A DNA stretch of 26,495 nucleotides from JBFMFH01 sp040752275 (GCA_040752275.1 JBFMFH010000027.1:1-26495); one strand, 5' to 3'; counted from the first letter of the stretch, positions 8,356 to 18,817 are shown. Numbers and translations are program-made. Notes: generated from the letters alone by a model not told the origin.

Positions 8356-9906
8356 CTACCGCCCCGCCGTGCTGGCCGAGCGGATGAAGGCGGCCGTGTC
8401 CTTCTTCAGCGCGGCGTGGGCCGACGGGCGGATGTACATCATGTGGCCGCCTTCGTAGTAGCCGAACGACACGCGGTCGGTGATCTGCCGGTCGTACGCC
8501 ATGTGGGAGACGTTGAACTCGATGCCGCCCACATAGGTGGCCATGTCGTAATACCCGCAGATGACGAACACCTTCAGGAACGGGTACTTCGCCATCGTCT
8601 GGCGCAGCGCGTCGGTCATGTCCATGTAGCGGTTCTGCACGTAGGTCCACGGGCGGACGTTGCCCGACGTCGGATAGTGCAGATCCGATTCCCACTTCAG
8701 CGTGTTCTTCACATAGTGGCGGAACATGGCGACATAGGGTCCCGCCAGCGCGACGTTCGACGGATCGAACTCCTGCCGCTCGCCCGCCGCATCCGCGTCG
8801 AGGGCCGTGAACCGGCCGTCGAGGCGGCCGACGACGAGGCGCCGGTCACGGAGCAACTCCTTGCGAAAGCGGCCCGAGTCGACGCGGAGGTTGGCCTGGA
8901 GGATGTACTTGGCCGACAGACCCGTGTAGCGCGCGAGCGTCTCGGCCATGGCCGTCCGTTCGGCGTCGCCGAGCGTGTTGCCTCTGGTCAGCGCGAGCAT
9001 GTAGGCGCCGAACGCGAAGGCGCGCGCTTCGTCAACGACCTGCCTGATCGTCTTCTGCTGGAGGTCGGCCGGCAGCTTCCTGTGGTACCAGGCGGTTGCC
9101 GTGAATGTCTGGATCTGAGCCGCCCAGGCGACGTCATTGTTCGGCGCCGGCGAGAGCGTCTGGTAGGTCAAGAGCGCGGAGAGCAGCGCCACGCCGTTGA
9201 GTTCAATCCCGTGCCGGGCCTGCAGCTCCTGGGCGAGCCCGGCCGAGCGGATCGAGCCGTAGCTCTCGCCGATGAGGAACTTGGGCGACTGATAGCGGTC
9301 GTAGATCCGGAGGTACTCGGCGACGAACTCGCCAAAGGCACGGATGTCCCCGTCCTGGCCGTGGAACTGGCTGTTGTCGGTGCCCGGTGTCACCCGGCTG
9401 TAGCCGGTGTCGATGGCATCGACGAACACCAGGTCCGTGACGTCCAACAGTGAATTCGGGTTGTCGACCAGATCGTAGGGCGGCGCGGGCTGGAAGCCCT
9501 CGCCGGCCATCTTCGCGATTTTCGGGCCGAACGAGCCCATGTGCAGCCAGACGCTCGCCGAGCCGGGCCCCCCGTTGTAGAGGAACGAGACGGGCCGCGA
9601 CTTGGCGTTCTCGCCGTCCTTCGTGTACGCCACGAAGAACATCCGTGCCGACACCTTTCCATCGTCCAGGCGGATGGGAATCGTGGCGGCCGTCGCCGTA
9701 TACGTGATCTCGCGGCCGTCGAGGCGCATGACGTGCGAGGTCTGGGAGATTCTTTCCTCGTTGGGTCCCGCGACCTCGTGCTGCGCCGGCCTTGGTGAGG
9801 CCGGCTCGGCCTCAGGCGGCCCCCCGGGGCGCCGCTGCTGGGCGGCGAGCGAGGGGGCAAGGGCGACCATCAACACGAACGCGAGGAGGATCGGACGTCT
9901 CAGCAT
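8356..9906 (-). CDS. Secreted S10-family serine carboxypeptidase-like enzyme
   Basis: The 516-residue protein starts at an ATG with an AGGAGA Shine-Dalgarno and has a signal peptide (MLRRPILLAFVLMVALAPSLAAQ), so it is exported. It matches the S10 peptidase layout: an oxyanion-hole NGGPG at 111-115, the nucleophile Ser215 in GESYG, Asp454 in GYYDMAT, and His488 in EGGHMMY. All three catalytic residues are present, so it should be active as a carboxypeptidase or esterase, probably in the periplasm. Bacterial S10 proteins of this form are common in Acidobacteriota. It is the last gene of the 13381-8356 minus-strand run and lies 54 nt after trpB2. An upstream in-frame start at 9957 would precede the signal peptide and is rejected. 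Confidence 0.93.
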   Translation of the reverse strand: MLRRPILLAFVLMVALAPSLAAQQRRPGGPPEAEPASPRPAQHEVAGPNEERISQTSHVMRLDGREITYTATAATIPIRLDDGKVSARMFFVAYTKDGENAKSRPVSFLYNGGPGSASVWLHMGSFGPKIAKMAGEGFQPAPPYDLVDNPNSLLDVTDLVFVDAIDTGYSRVTPGTDNSQFHGQDGDIRAFGEFVAEYLRIYDRYQSPKFLIGESYGSIRSAGLAQELQARHGIELNGVALLSALLTYQTLSPAPNNDVAWAAQIQTFTATAWYHRKLPADLQQKTIRQVVDEARAFAFGAYMLALTRGNTLGDAERTAMAETLARYTGLSAKYILQANLRVDSGRFRKELLRDRRLVVGRLDGRFTALDADAAGERQEFDPSNVALAGPYVAMFRHYVKNTLKWESDLHYPTSGNVRPWTYVQNRYMDMTDALRQTMAKYPFLKVFVICGYYDMATYVGGIEFNVSHMAYDRQITDRVSFGYYEGGHMMYIRPSAHAALKKDTAAFIRSASTAGR

Positions 9907-9960
9907 GGTTGTCTCCTGTGGGGATCTCGACACCCACGGCCCCGAACCCGGGACCACACC

Positions 9961-11262
9961 CTACACGATCTTTCCGCCGAGGTACGCCTCGTACGCGGCG
10001 AGGTCGAAGACGCCGTGGCCCGAGAGGTTGAAGAGGATCACCTTCTTGTCGCCCGCCTCCCGGGCAGCGAGCGCGTGGTTGATGGCGCTGTGGATTGCAT
10101 GCGCCGACTCGGGCGCAGGGATGGTTCCCTCGCACCGGGCGAAGGCAACGGCACTTTCGAAGACCTCCCGCTGCTCGTAGGCCTCGGCTTCGATAATCCC
10201 GGCGTTGAGGAGATGACTCACGAGCGGCGCCGAACCATGGTAACGCAGGCCGCCGGCATGGACCGGAGGCGGGACGAACGCGTGTCCGAGGGTGTGCATC
10301 ATCATCAGGGGCGTGGTGCCGGCCGTGTCACCGAAGTCGTACTCGCGCGAGCCCTTCGTGAGGCTCGGGCACGAGCTGGGCTCGGAGGCGATGACCCGCA
10401 GCCCGGGCCGTTCGCCCTTCAGCTTGTCGCGAAGGAACGGGAACGCCAGGCCGGCGAAGTTGCTGCCGCCACCGTGACAGGCGATGAGGACGTCCGGGTA
10501 ATCGCCGGTCAACTCCATCTGCTTCTTCGCCTCCTGCCCGATGATCGTCTGGTGCAGCAGTACGTGGTTCAGCACGCTGCCCAGGGAGTACTTCGTGTCG
10601 TCGCGGCCGGCGGCATCTTCAATGGCCTCGGATATCGCGATCCCGAGGCTGCCGGGCGAATCGGGATCCTTGGCCAGGATGGCGCGGCCCGCGTTCGTCA
10701 GCGCCGACGGGCTTGCCACGATGTCGGCCCCGTAGGTGTTCATCATGATGCGGCGGTACGGCTTCGTGTCGTAGCTCACGCGCACCATGTAGACCATGCA
10801 CTCGAGACCCATGAGCCGGCACGCGCAGGCGAGCGCCGAGCCCCACTGTCCCGCGCCGGTTTCCGTAGCCAGACGCTTGACGCCTTCCTGCTTGTTCATC
10901 CACGCCTGCACGAGCGCGGTGTTGAGCTTGTGGCTGCCCACCGGGCTCACGTGTTCGGACTTGTAGTAGATGCGGGCCGGCGTCTGCAGGAACTCTTCGA
11001 ACGCCCGCGCCCGGAAGACGGGGCTGGGGCGGTAGAGCCGGTAGATCTCGCGGACCTCGCCGGGGATTTCGATCATCGGCTCCTGCGAGACCTCCTGGAG
11101 GATCAGTCCCATCGGGAAGATCGGCGCGAGCGCCTCGGGACCGATCGGTTCCCGCGTGCCCGGGTGGAGCGGAGGCGGCAGGGGCGACGGCAGGTCGGGC
11201 GCGATGTTGTAGAAGTGCGTGGGAATCTCGGATTCGGGGAGCGTGATCTTCGTGTCGGTCAT
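9961..11262 (-). CDS. trpB2: TrpB2-type tryptophan synthase beta chain
   Basis: This 433-residue PLP enzyme converts indole and L-serine to tryptophan. Lys112 in VGSHKLNTA is the PLP Schiff-base lysine, Glu134 in TETGAGQWG is the catalytic acid, and ACHGGGSNFAG binds the PLP phosphate. The long N-terminal extension (IPTHFYNIAPDLPSPLPPPL) and the overall length are typical of the TrpB2 subgroup rather than the classical TrpB1. No trpA or other trp gene is nearby, as is often true for TrpB2, which can work without TrpA, possibly as an indole-salvage enzyme. It lies between two secreted hydrolases on the same strand, so it may take part in reuse of amino acids. The start has a GAGG Shine-Dalgarno. 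Confidence 0.94.
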   Translation of the reverse strand: MTDTKITLPESEIPTHFYNIAPDLPSPLPPPLHPGTREPIGPEALAPIFPMGLILQEVSQEPMIEIPGEVREIYRLYRPSPVFRARAFEEFLQTPARIYYKSEHVSPVGSHKLNTALVQAWMNKQEGVKRLATETGAGQWGSALACACRLMGLECMVYMVRVSYDTKPYRRIMMNTYGADIVASPSALTNAGRAILAKDPDSPGSLGIAISEAIEDAAGRDDTKYSLGSVLNHVLLHQTIIGQEAKKQMELTGDYPDVLIACHGGGSNFAGLAFPFLRDKLKGERPGLRVIASEPSSCPSLTKGSREYDFGDTAGTTPLMMMHTLGHAFVPPPVHAGGLRYHGSAPLVSHLLNAGIIEAEAYEQREVFESAVAFARCEGTIPAPESAHAIHSAINHALAAREAGDKKVILFNLSGHGVFDLAAYEAYLGGKIV

Positions 11263-11332
11263 CGGTACGCCTCGCGATATGGGTCTATTGTCGGGAGCAC
11301 TGCCGGGTCCGGACGCGCGTGGCGGATGCGGG

Positions 11333-12703
11333 CTATCTCGTCCAGCGCCCGTTCGGCATCCGGACCGGGCCTGGGTGGAAGAAGTCGGCCGGCGTCATCA
11401 CGCCGTCGCGCTTGTAGACCATGCCGTTCTTCATGACGAAGACGACCGAGCGCAGGGCGTCGATGTCCAACAGCGGATCACCGGGCACGGCGATGAGGTC
11501 CGCGTACAGCCCGGGCTTGATCGGGCCACGCTCGTCGATGATGTCGGCCGCCTTGTAGCCGTTGATGGTCATGGCGCGAAGGGTGTCGGCCGGGGGAATG
11601 CCCGCCGCCTTCCAGGTCTGCAGGAACTCGATCGTCAGCTCTCCGCGGGTCAGCCAGGCCCCCGTCTTCGGATCTTTCATCCGATCGTTCCAGTAGTCGA
11701 AATCGGTGGAGTACGTCAACGGCACCTTCTTGTCCCACGCGTCGCGCAGGTTCTCGACGATCCGCTTGAAGGCTGCATCGCTGCCGCGGTACGGCGTGAA
11801 GGGTGTGTCGGTTCCCGCGAGGAAGATGCCTCTCTCCGCCATCTGGCGGTGGTGGTCCGGCGTGAGAGCATTGCCGTGGGCGATGATGTAAATCCCGGCA
11901 TCGATCGCCCGCTGCGCACCGGCCGGGGTCTGCACGTGGCCTTCCACCTTGCATCCGCCTGTGGCCGCCTCGCGGATGGCGAGCTTGATGTCGTCGACCG
12001 AGTAGCCCCAGGGTTTGCAGTCGATGCACAGTTTGATCGTCCGTGCGCCGAAGAGCATGTTCTCGCGCACGGCGCGCACGATCTCGTCAGAACTGTTCGC
12101 GTCGATGTACTCGGGGAACATGATGTTGTGCTGTTTGTACATCTCGGGGGTCGGCCAGAACTGGCCGCCCGTACTGCCGATCATCGGCCCTGACGGAATC
12201 ACCGTCGGCCCGGGCAGCCAGCCCTGTTCGATGGCCTGGCGCAGCGCGGCGTCGACGTAGAGCGCATTGTTGCCGACGTCACGCACGACCGTGAAGCCCG
12301 AGTTCAGGAGCTGCATGCCGTTGGACGCCGCCTGGATCGCGCGTAGCGGCGTCGAGTCGGTGATGTAGGTGAGGTAGTAGTAGTTGTTCTCGGGCTGCTC
12401 CTTGTAGGTCAGGCCCATGTGGGTGTGGGCGTCGACCAGTCCAGGCAGCACGGTCAGCTTCGAGAGGTCGATGACGGTCGCGCCTGCGGGGATCGGCAGA
12501 TTCGGACCGATCGCCTTGAACCGTTCGCCCTCGATCACGATGACCTGGTTCGCCGCGGCCGTACCCGTCTCGGGGTCGATGAGCCGTCCCGCCTTGACGA
12601 CGGTGACGGCGGCGGCCGGTGACGGGGGCGCCGGCGTCTGCGCCGACACCGGGACCAGCAGAACGACACACGCGATTCCACCGAGCGTCATCCAGCGTCT
12701 CAT
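11333..12703 (-). CDS. Secreted amidohydrolase (imidazolonepropionase-like, M38 type)
   Basis: The 456-residue protein has a strong Shine-Dalgarno (GGAGGAGGAG) and a signal peptide (MRRWMTLGGIACVVLLVPVSAQ). The amidohydrolase core begins at residue 33 with the small beta domain, then VLPGLVDAHTHMG supplies metal ligands His93 and His95. Lys224 (TIKLC), His256 (VEGHVQ), His276 (IIAHGNA) and Asp334 (STDFDYW) complete a typical binuclear site. Related exported enzymes include Xaa-Pro or cyclic dipeptidases and other deaminases/hydrolases; the exact substrate cannot be told from sequence. It ends with the KPGLYADLIAVPGDPL motif of the family. It sits upstream of trpB2 by 70 nt and may be co-transcribed with it. 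Confidence 0.92.
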   Translation of the reverse strand: MRRWMTLGGIACVVLLVPVSAQTPAPPSPAAAVTVVKAGRLIDPETGTAAANQVIVIEGERFKAIGPNLPIPAGATVIDLSKLTVLPGLVDAHTHMGLTYKEQPENNYYYLTYITDSTPLRAIQAASNGMQLLNSGFTVVRDVGNNALYVDAALRQAIEQGWLPGPTVIPSGPMIGSTGGQFWPTPEMYKQHNIMFPEYIDANSSDEIVRAVRENMLFGARTIKLCIDCKPWGYSVDDIKLAIREAATGGCKVEGHVQTPAGAQRAIDAGIYIIAHGNALTPDHHRQMAERGIFLAGTDTPFTPYRGSDAAFKRIVENLRDAWDKKVPLTYSTDFDYWNDRMKDPKTGAWLTRGELTIEFLQTWKAAGIPPADTLRAMTINGYKAADIIDERGPIKPGLYADLIAVPGDPLLDIDALRSVVFVMKNGMVYKRDGVMTPADFFHPGPVRMPNGRWTR

Positions 12704-12805
12704 GGGCTCTCCTCCTCCGCTCAGCAGCGCGGGCGCATCCGGCCGCTTGCGGTGCGAGCAGTTTACGCTCGATCGGGCGCGCCAAGCAGGAGTTTGCGCG
12801 ACAGG

Positions 12806-13381
12806 TCAGGCGCGACCGGCGAACTCGTGGGTCTCGGTATTCACCCTGACCTTCTCGCCCGCCTTGACGAAGAGAGGCACGCGGATCTCGATGCCCGTCT
12901 CGAGGGTCGCGGGTTTCGTGACGGCGCCGCTCGCCGTGTCGCCACGGATGCCGGGTTCGGTGTAGGTGACGGCGAGATCGACCACCTGCGGCATCTCCAG
13001 CCCGATCACATGGCCGTTGAACAGCAGCAACTGGACGATCTGGCCGTCCACGAGAAAGTCCATGGCGTCGCCCAGCATGTCGTCGCCGAGCGTGATCGTC
13101 TCGTAGCTCTCCTGGTCCATGAAGTGGGCGCCGTGGGCGTCGCGGTAGAGGTAGCTAGCCGCCACCTGCGACAGGTCCGGCTCCCTGAACTTCTCGCCGG
13201 CCTTGAAGGTCCTGTCGAATACCGCCCTCGTCTTCAGGTTGCGCATCTTCACCCGGACGAGTGTCTGACCGCCGCGGGCCGTGGGCGTGGAGACCTGGAT
13301 ATCCAGGCATACGTAAGGGGCGTCATCCAGCTCGAAGAACGCCTTGCGCTTGATATCGATCGCTTCAATCAGTGCAGCCAT
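12806..13381 (-). CDS. efpL: Elongation factor P-like protein (EfpL/YeiP type)
   Basis: The 191-residue protein has the three-domain EF-P layout: a KOW-like N-domain, a central OB domain (DAMDFLVDGQIVQLLLFNG) and a C-terminal OB domain with the family signature (GIRGDTASGAVTKPATLETG). The tip loop reads STPTARGGQTL with an arginine at 36. This matches the SPTARGA loop of Escherichia coli YeiP/EfpL rather than the PGKG loop of standard EF-P, so I assign the EfpL group. Such factors enter the ribosomal E site and relieve stalling at polyproline and related motifs. Many products in this window are proline-rich. A GAGG Shine-Dalgarno precedes the ATG. No modification enzyme (EpmA, EarP) is nearby. 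A standard efp may exist elsewhere. Confidence 0.85.
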   Translation of the reverse strand: MAALIEAIDIKRKAFFELDDAPYVCLDIQVSTPTARGGQTLVRVKMRNLKTRAVFDRTFKAGEKFREPDLSQVAASYLYRDAHGAHFMDQESYETITLGDDMLGDAMDFLVDGQIVQLLLFNGHVIGLEMPQVVDLAVTYTEPGIRGDTASGAVTKPATLETGIEIRVPLFVKAGEKVRVNTETHEFAGRA

Positions 13382-13505
13382 GCGGGACCTCGCGGACGCT
13401 CTGCTCCTCCCGGCAACCGTTCACCAGCTCGATTCGTCGCGCGGAGCGGTGGTTGGCCGCAGGTGGCCGGGCGATGAATGGCGGGACGCGTGCCGTTGCC
13501 TGCAC

Positions 13506-13511
13506 TATAAT
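13506..13511 (+). promoter_or_regulatory. Perfect TATAAT -10 element, very short leader
   Basis: TATAAT ends 13 nt before the ATG at 13525, so transcription would start about 7 nt upstream of the start codon. There is no Shine-Dalgarno in the 13 nt between. No convincing -35 is seen 17 bp upstream. Confidence 0.5.
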
Positions 13512-13524
13512 CCACGTCGATCCG

Positions 13525-14127
13525 ATGACACACGATTCATTCGTCCTCGGCGTCGATCTGGACGGCACGTGCGCGGACTTCTATGGAGGCCTCCGCCCCA
13601 TTGCGGCGGAGTGGCTCGGCGTCCCGGTCGAGGCGCTGCCGGTCGACGTCAGCTGGGACTTCCCGGAGTGGGGCATCGATAGGGCTCCGGGCGGCTATGC
13701 GGAACTGCACCGCTTCGCCATCACCCAGCGGGAGCTGTTCCGCCGGCTGCGGCCCCTGGCGGGTGCGCCGATGGCACTGCGGCGATTGTCGAAGGCCGGC
13801 GTGCGCATTCGGATCATCACCCACCGCCTCTTCATCAAGTACTTCCACCAGGTCGCCGTCCAGCAGACCGTCGAGTGGCTCGACTCTCACGACATTCCCT
13901 ACTGGGACCTGTGCTTCATGAGCGACAAGGGTGCCGTCGGCGCCAACCTCTACATCGAGGACTCGCCCGTGCACGTCGAGAAACTGCGGGCGGATGGGCA
14001 TCCCACCATCGTGTTCACCAACTCGACGAACCGCCATCTGGCCGGTCCACGGGCGGATACGTGGGCTGAGGTCTATCGGCTCGTCCTGGAAGACGTCGCA
14101 GGATGGACGGCCCGGCGCATGGAGTGA
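13525..14127 (+). CDS. HAD-family 5'-nucleotidase-like protein (NT5C type)
   Basis: I set the start at the ATG at 13525 because the domain begins immediately with LGVDLDGTCADFYGG; the longer open frame upstream crosses the TATAAT box. VDLDGT carries the HAD nucleophile Asp11 and acid/base Asp13, RIITHR is motif II, and LYIEDSPVHVEKL holds the motif III/IV acids. The 200-residue length and fold fit the 5'(3')-deoxyribonucleotidase family (NT5C), which dephosphorylates nucleoside monophosphates. Many bacterial members have unknown physiological substrates. It is cytoplasmic, is transcribed away from efpL, and ends about 20 nt before the promoter of the RRM gene. Confidence 0.82.
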   Translation: MTHDSFVLGVDLDGTCADFYGGLRPIAAEWLGVPVEALPVDVSWDFPEWGIDRAPGGYAELHRFAITQRELFRRLRPLAGAPMALRRLSKAGVRIRIITHRLFIKYFHQVAVQQTVEWLDSHDIPYWDLCFMSDKGAVGANLYIEDSPVHVEKLRADGHPTIVFTNSTNRHLAGPRADTWAEVYRLVLEDVAGWTARRME

Positions 14128-14148
14128 CGCCACGGGACGCCCGTGTGG

Positions 14149-14372
14149 TATACTCGTTCCTGTCAGGTTGGATAACTGAATCCTCTCACTGTCTGTCTCA
14201 GCGTCGAATCGAGCCTCGCATCTCGCTTCCCCCGAGTCCGGTAGGTACTGAAGGGTCTTTCTCCATCCCGCTCGAGGTCCGATCCTGGGCACTCGGCGAT
14301 CTCACCCGGATGAACGGACGTTGACGGTCCGCCATCACAACCTCCCGCAGCAAGCGGGAAGGAGACAGCACC
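14149..14372 (+). promoter_or_regulatory. Putative promoter and ~210-nt leader of the RRM gene
   Basis: A TATACT -10-like hexamer (14149-14154) stands just after the nucleotidase gene; a -35 is not convincing. From there about 210 nt lead to the ATG at 14373 with no coding sign. A hairpin TCCCGC/GCGGGA (14343-14348, 14354-14359) sits immediately before the AAGGAGA Shine-Dalgarno, with another small hairpin (CGGAC/GTCCG, near 14315-14332) upstream. Long leaders with structure near the ribosome site are common in cold-shock or self-regulated RNA-binding protein genes, so translational control is plausible but not shown. Confidence 0.4.
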
Positions 14373-14684
14373 ATGGCTCGGAAACTCTACGTTGGCAATC
14401 TGCCCTACGCCGTCGGCGAATCGGACCTCGAACAGCTGTTCGCAGCCGCAGGGACGGTCGAGTCCGTCACCGTCATGCGCGACATGGCGACCGGCCGCGC
14501 GCGCGGCTTCGCGTTCGTCGAGATGGGCACCGAGGAAGAGGCCCAGAAAGCCATCCGCCAGTTCAACGAGCATTCGATGAGCGGGCGGAACCTCACGGTG
14601 AACGAAGCGCGCCCCCGCCCCGAGCGTGGCGGCGACTTCGGCGGCCGCAACGGCGGCCAGCGCCGGTCGGCACCGCGCTGGTAG
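14373..14684 (+). CDS. RRM-domain RNA-binding protein
   Basis: This 103-residue protein is essentially one RNA recognition motif (residues 4-82) with a basic Gly/Arg-rich tail (GGDFGGRNGGQRRSAPRW). RNP2 is LYVGNL (5-10) and RNP1 is RGFAFVEM (44-51), with the RNA-stacking aromatic residues Tyr6, Phe46 and Phe48 in place. Bacterial proteins of this size (Rbp type) bind single-stranded RNA; several cyanobacterial members are induced by cold. The start has a good Shine-Dalgarno (AAGGAGA). It stands alone after a long leader and ends 29 nt before the next gene, which seems to have its own promoter. Confidence 0.93.
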   Translation: MARKLYVGNLPYAVGESDLEQLFAAAGTVESVTVMRDMATGRARGFAFVEMGTEEEAQKAIRQFNEHSMSGRNLTVNEARPRPERGGDFGGRNGGQRRSAPRW

Positions 14685-14700
14685 GGTCGGCCGCGGGTGC

Positions 14701-14706
14701 GATAAT
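14701..14706 (+). promoter_or_regulatory. GATAAT -10 element, leaderless start
   Basis: GATAAT ends 7 nt before the ATG at 14714, which would place the first transcribed base at or next to the start codon. No Shine-Dalgarno is present. A -35 element is not clear. Confidence 0.5.
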
Positions 14707-14713
14707 ACAGTCC

Positions 14714-16138
14714 ATGGCCACGGACGAACTCGGCACCCACCACAAAGCGCTCCACATCAATCTCGGCGGGGGTCGCTACGGCACCTTCGCCGAGATCGGC
14801 GCCGGCCAGGAGGTGGCGCGCTGGTTCTTCCGGGTCGGCGGCGCGGCAGGCACGGTCTCGAAGACCATCTCGGCCTACGACATGACGGTGTCGGACGCCG
14901 TGTACGGACCGACGAGCCGTTACGTGAGCCGCGAGCGGCTGCAAGCCATGCTCGATCACGAATGGCGGCTGCTGCTGAAGCGACTCGACGGCGAGCGCGG
15001 CGACCGGACCTCGTTCTTCGTCTTCGCAGATACCATCGCGGCCCGCAGCTACTCGCGTCCGGACGATGGGCACGGGTGGCTGGGGATTCGCTTTCAGACG
15101 GCCCCGCGGGCCGAGCCTTCGGAGATCATCATCCACGCCCGGATGTGGGACAAGGACAACGTCCACCAGCAGGAAGCGCTCGGCATCGTCGGCGTGAACC
15201 TGACCTCCGGCGCGTTCTTCCACCACCAGGATCCGGAGGCCCTGATCCGGTCGCTGATGGACGACCTGACCCGGGACCGCATGGAAGTCGACATGGTCAA
15301 GTTCTCCGGTCCGGCCTTCACCGGTGTCGACAACCGGCTGATGAGCCTCCAGCTCGTGCAGCAGCGGCTGACCAACGCCGCCGTCTTCACGGCCGACGGT
15401 GAGGTGCGCGAGCCGGCGGAAATCCTCTACGGAAAGCCCGCCCTCATCGAGCGCGGCAACTTCCGGCCGGTCACGAAGGTCACGCTGGACATGCTGGAGA
15501 GCGCCCTGGCTCAGATGAAGCGCGAGACCGATCTGGCCGGCCAGGAGCCCGTCGTCCTCACGGAGATGACCCTGCGAAACCTGATGACGTTGGGTGAGCA
15601 CATCGAGCACAGCGACTTCCTGGCGCGCGTCGACACGCTCGCGGCACTGGGCAAGACCGTGATGGTCTCCAACTACTCGCGGTTCCATACGGTGACGTCG
15701 TACCTGCGCCGGTACACGCCGAACCAGGTGGTGATGGTGCTCGGCGTGCCGACGCTCCGGCAGATCTTCGACGAGAAGTACTACCGGGATGTCGAGGGCG
15801 GACTGCTCGAGGCCATCGGGCGACTCTTCAACGGCCGGGTGAAGCTCTACATCCACCCGTGGAGGGACGCGCGGACCGGCGACCTGGTCACGGCTGAGAC
15901 CTTCGACCCGCCGCCGCACTTCCACCACCTGTACGCCCACCTGCTCGACAACAAGTACATTGAGCCCGTGCGCGACTTCAGCGAGGCCGGGCTGTCGCTG
16001 CTGCCCCGCGACATCCTCGGCGAGCTGCAGGCCGGCGATCCGGCCTGGGAGAACCTCGTCCCCGCGCCGGTCGTCGAGATGATCAAGGCGCGCGGGTACT
16101 TCGGCTACGCTGCCACCACGCCGGCACCACCGGCGTAG
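14714..16138 (+). CDS. Conserved protein of unknown function (474 aa)
   Basis: The product has no signal peptide or membrane helix. I recall near-identical patterns in many bacteria (Bacteroidota, Cyanobacteria), including YGTFAEIGAGQEVARWFFR, SAYDMTVSDAVYG, DGHGWLGIRFQ, VKFSGPAFTGVDNRLMSLQLV and the C-terminal KARGYFGY. Databases often give such proteins unsupported labels, such as nicotinate-nucleotide adenylyltransferase or TonB-dependent receptor. I see neither a nucleotidyltransferase HxGH site nor a barrel or plug, so I do not adopt those names. Conserved Asp, His and Glu residues (for example HARMWDKDN, TEMTLRNL) could form an active site. The ATG follows a -10 element by 7 nt. The frame is open upstream through the RRM gene, but that part is out-of-frame RRM sequence. 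Confidence 0.9.
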   Translation: MATDELGTHHKALHINLGGGRYGTFAEIGAGQEVARWFFRVGGAAGTVSKTISAYDMTVSDAVYGPTSRYVSRERLQAMLDHEWRLLLKRLDGERGDRTSFFVFADTIAARSYSRPDDGHGWLGIRFQTAPRAEPSEIIIHARMWDKDNVHQQEALGIVGVNLTSGAFFHHQDPEALIRSLMDDLTRDRMEVDMVKFSGPAFTGVDNRLMSLQLVQQRLTNAAVFTADGEVREPAEILYGKPALIERGNFRPVTKVTLDMLESALAQMKRETDLAGQEPVVLTEMTLRNLMTLGEHIEHSDFLARVDTLAALGKTVMVSNYSRFHTVTSYLRRYTPNQVVMVLGVPTLRQIFDEKYYRDVEGGLLEAIGRLFNGRVKLYIHPWRDARTGDLVTAETFDPPPHFHHLYAHLLDNKYIEPVRDFSEAGLSLLPRDILGELQAGDPAWENLVPAPVVEMIKARGYFGYAATTPAPPA

Positions 16139-16452
16139 AGGCGCATCCGCCCGCGGGATCGCGGCGGTTCCCGTGGCCGGTCACGGCCGTTCCGGCGGAA
16201 TCGAGAGTTCCGCCGTATTCCCCTGCCCTGTGGCGACCTCGTTGACGATGCCCATCCTCACGACAGGTCATCGTACCGAGCAGTAGAACTCCGGGACGCA
16301 GACGTCGTATCCTTAGAGACTCGGACCGCGTGGTCTGAGTTCTTGTGCCTCCCCGCCGCTCCCGGGCCCCTCAGCGGCAGCTAGACTGCGCCCAGCTCTC
16401 GCTCGCCCCGAGTGCGCGCCGGCAGAGGTCCGCGGGGCTCAAAGGAGTACGT
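16139..16452. other. Intergenic region with one hairpin
   Basis: This 314-nt stretch holds no credible gene. A perfect 7-bp hairpin GGCGGAA/TTCCGCC (16194-16200 and 16208-16214) lies 56 nt after the stop of the preceding gene and may act as its terminator, though only a short T-poor tail follows. A TATCCT hexamer at 16308-16313 could be the -10 for the isocitrate dehydrogenase gene but lacks a visible -35. The Shine-Dalgarno AAAGGAG is at its end. Confidence 0.45.
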
Positions 16453-18687
<2,235 letters not shown>

Positions 18688-18690
18688 GGA

Positions 18691-18811
18691 CCGTAGGCCT
18701 ACGGCTTTGGCCTCGGGCTTCGCCGTCGCAGGGCCGGTCGAAGGCCCGGCGCTCCAGGCGTGCCTGGGTTTCACGGACTTCGTCGTCGTGGGCCCTGGGT
18801 CTCGAAGACCC
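18691..18811. repeat. Cluster of palindromic repeats between convergent genes
   Basis: Four inverted repeats lie within 121 nt. They are a perfect 14-nt palindrome CCGTAGGCCTACGG (18691-18704), GGGCC/GGCCC (18731-18735 and 18743-18747), CCAGGC-GT-GCCTGG (18754-18767) and GGGTCT-CGA-AGACCC (18797-18811). The cluster starts 3 nt after the icd stop and ends 6 nt before the stop of the convergent coiled-coil gene. It resembles REP/BIME-type intergenic elements and could terminate transcription from both sides. Confidence 0.6.
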
Positions 18812-18817
18812 GCTCCG

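Noticed and set aside
14714..16138. Nicotinate-nucleotide adenylyltransferase or TonB receptor label for the 474-residue protein
   Set aside because: No HxGH nucleotidyltransferase site and no plug or barrel pattern is seen; I keep it as unknown.
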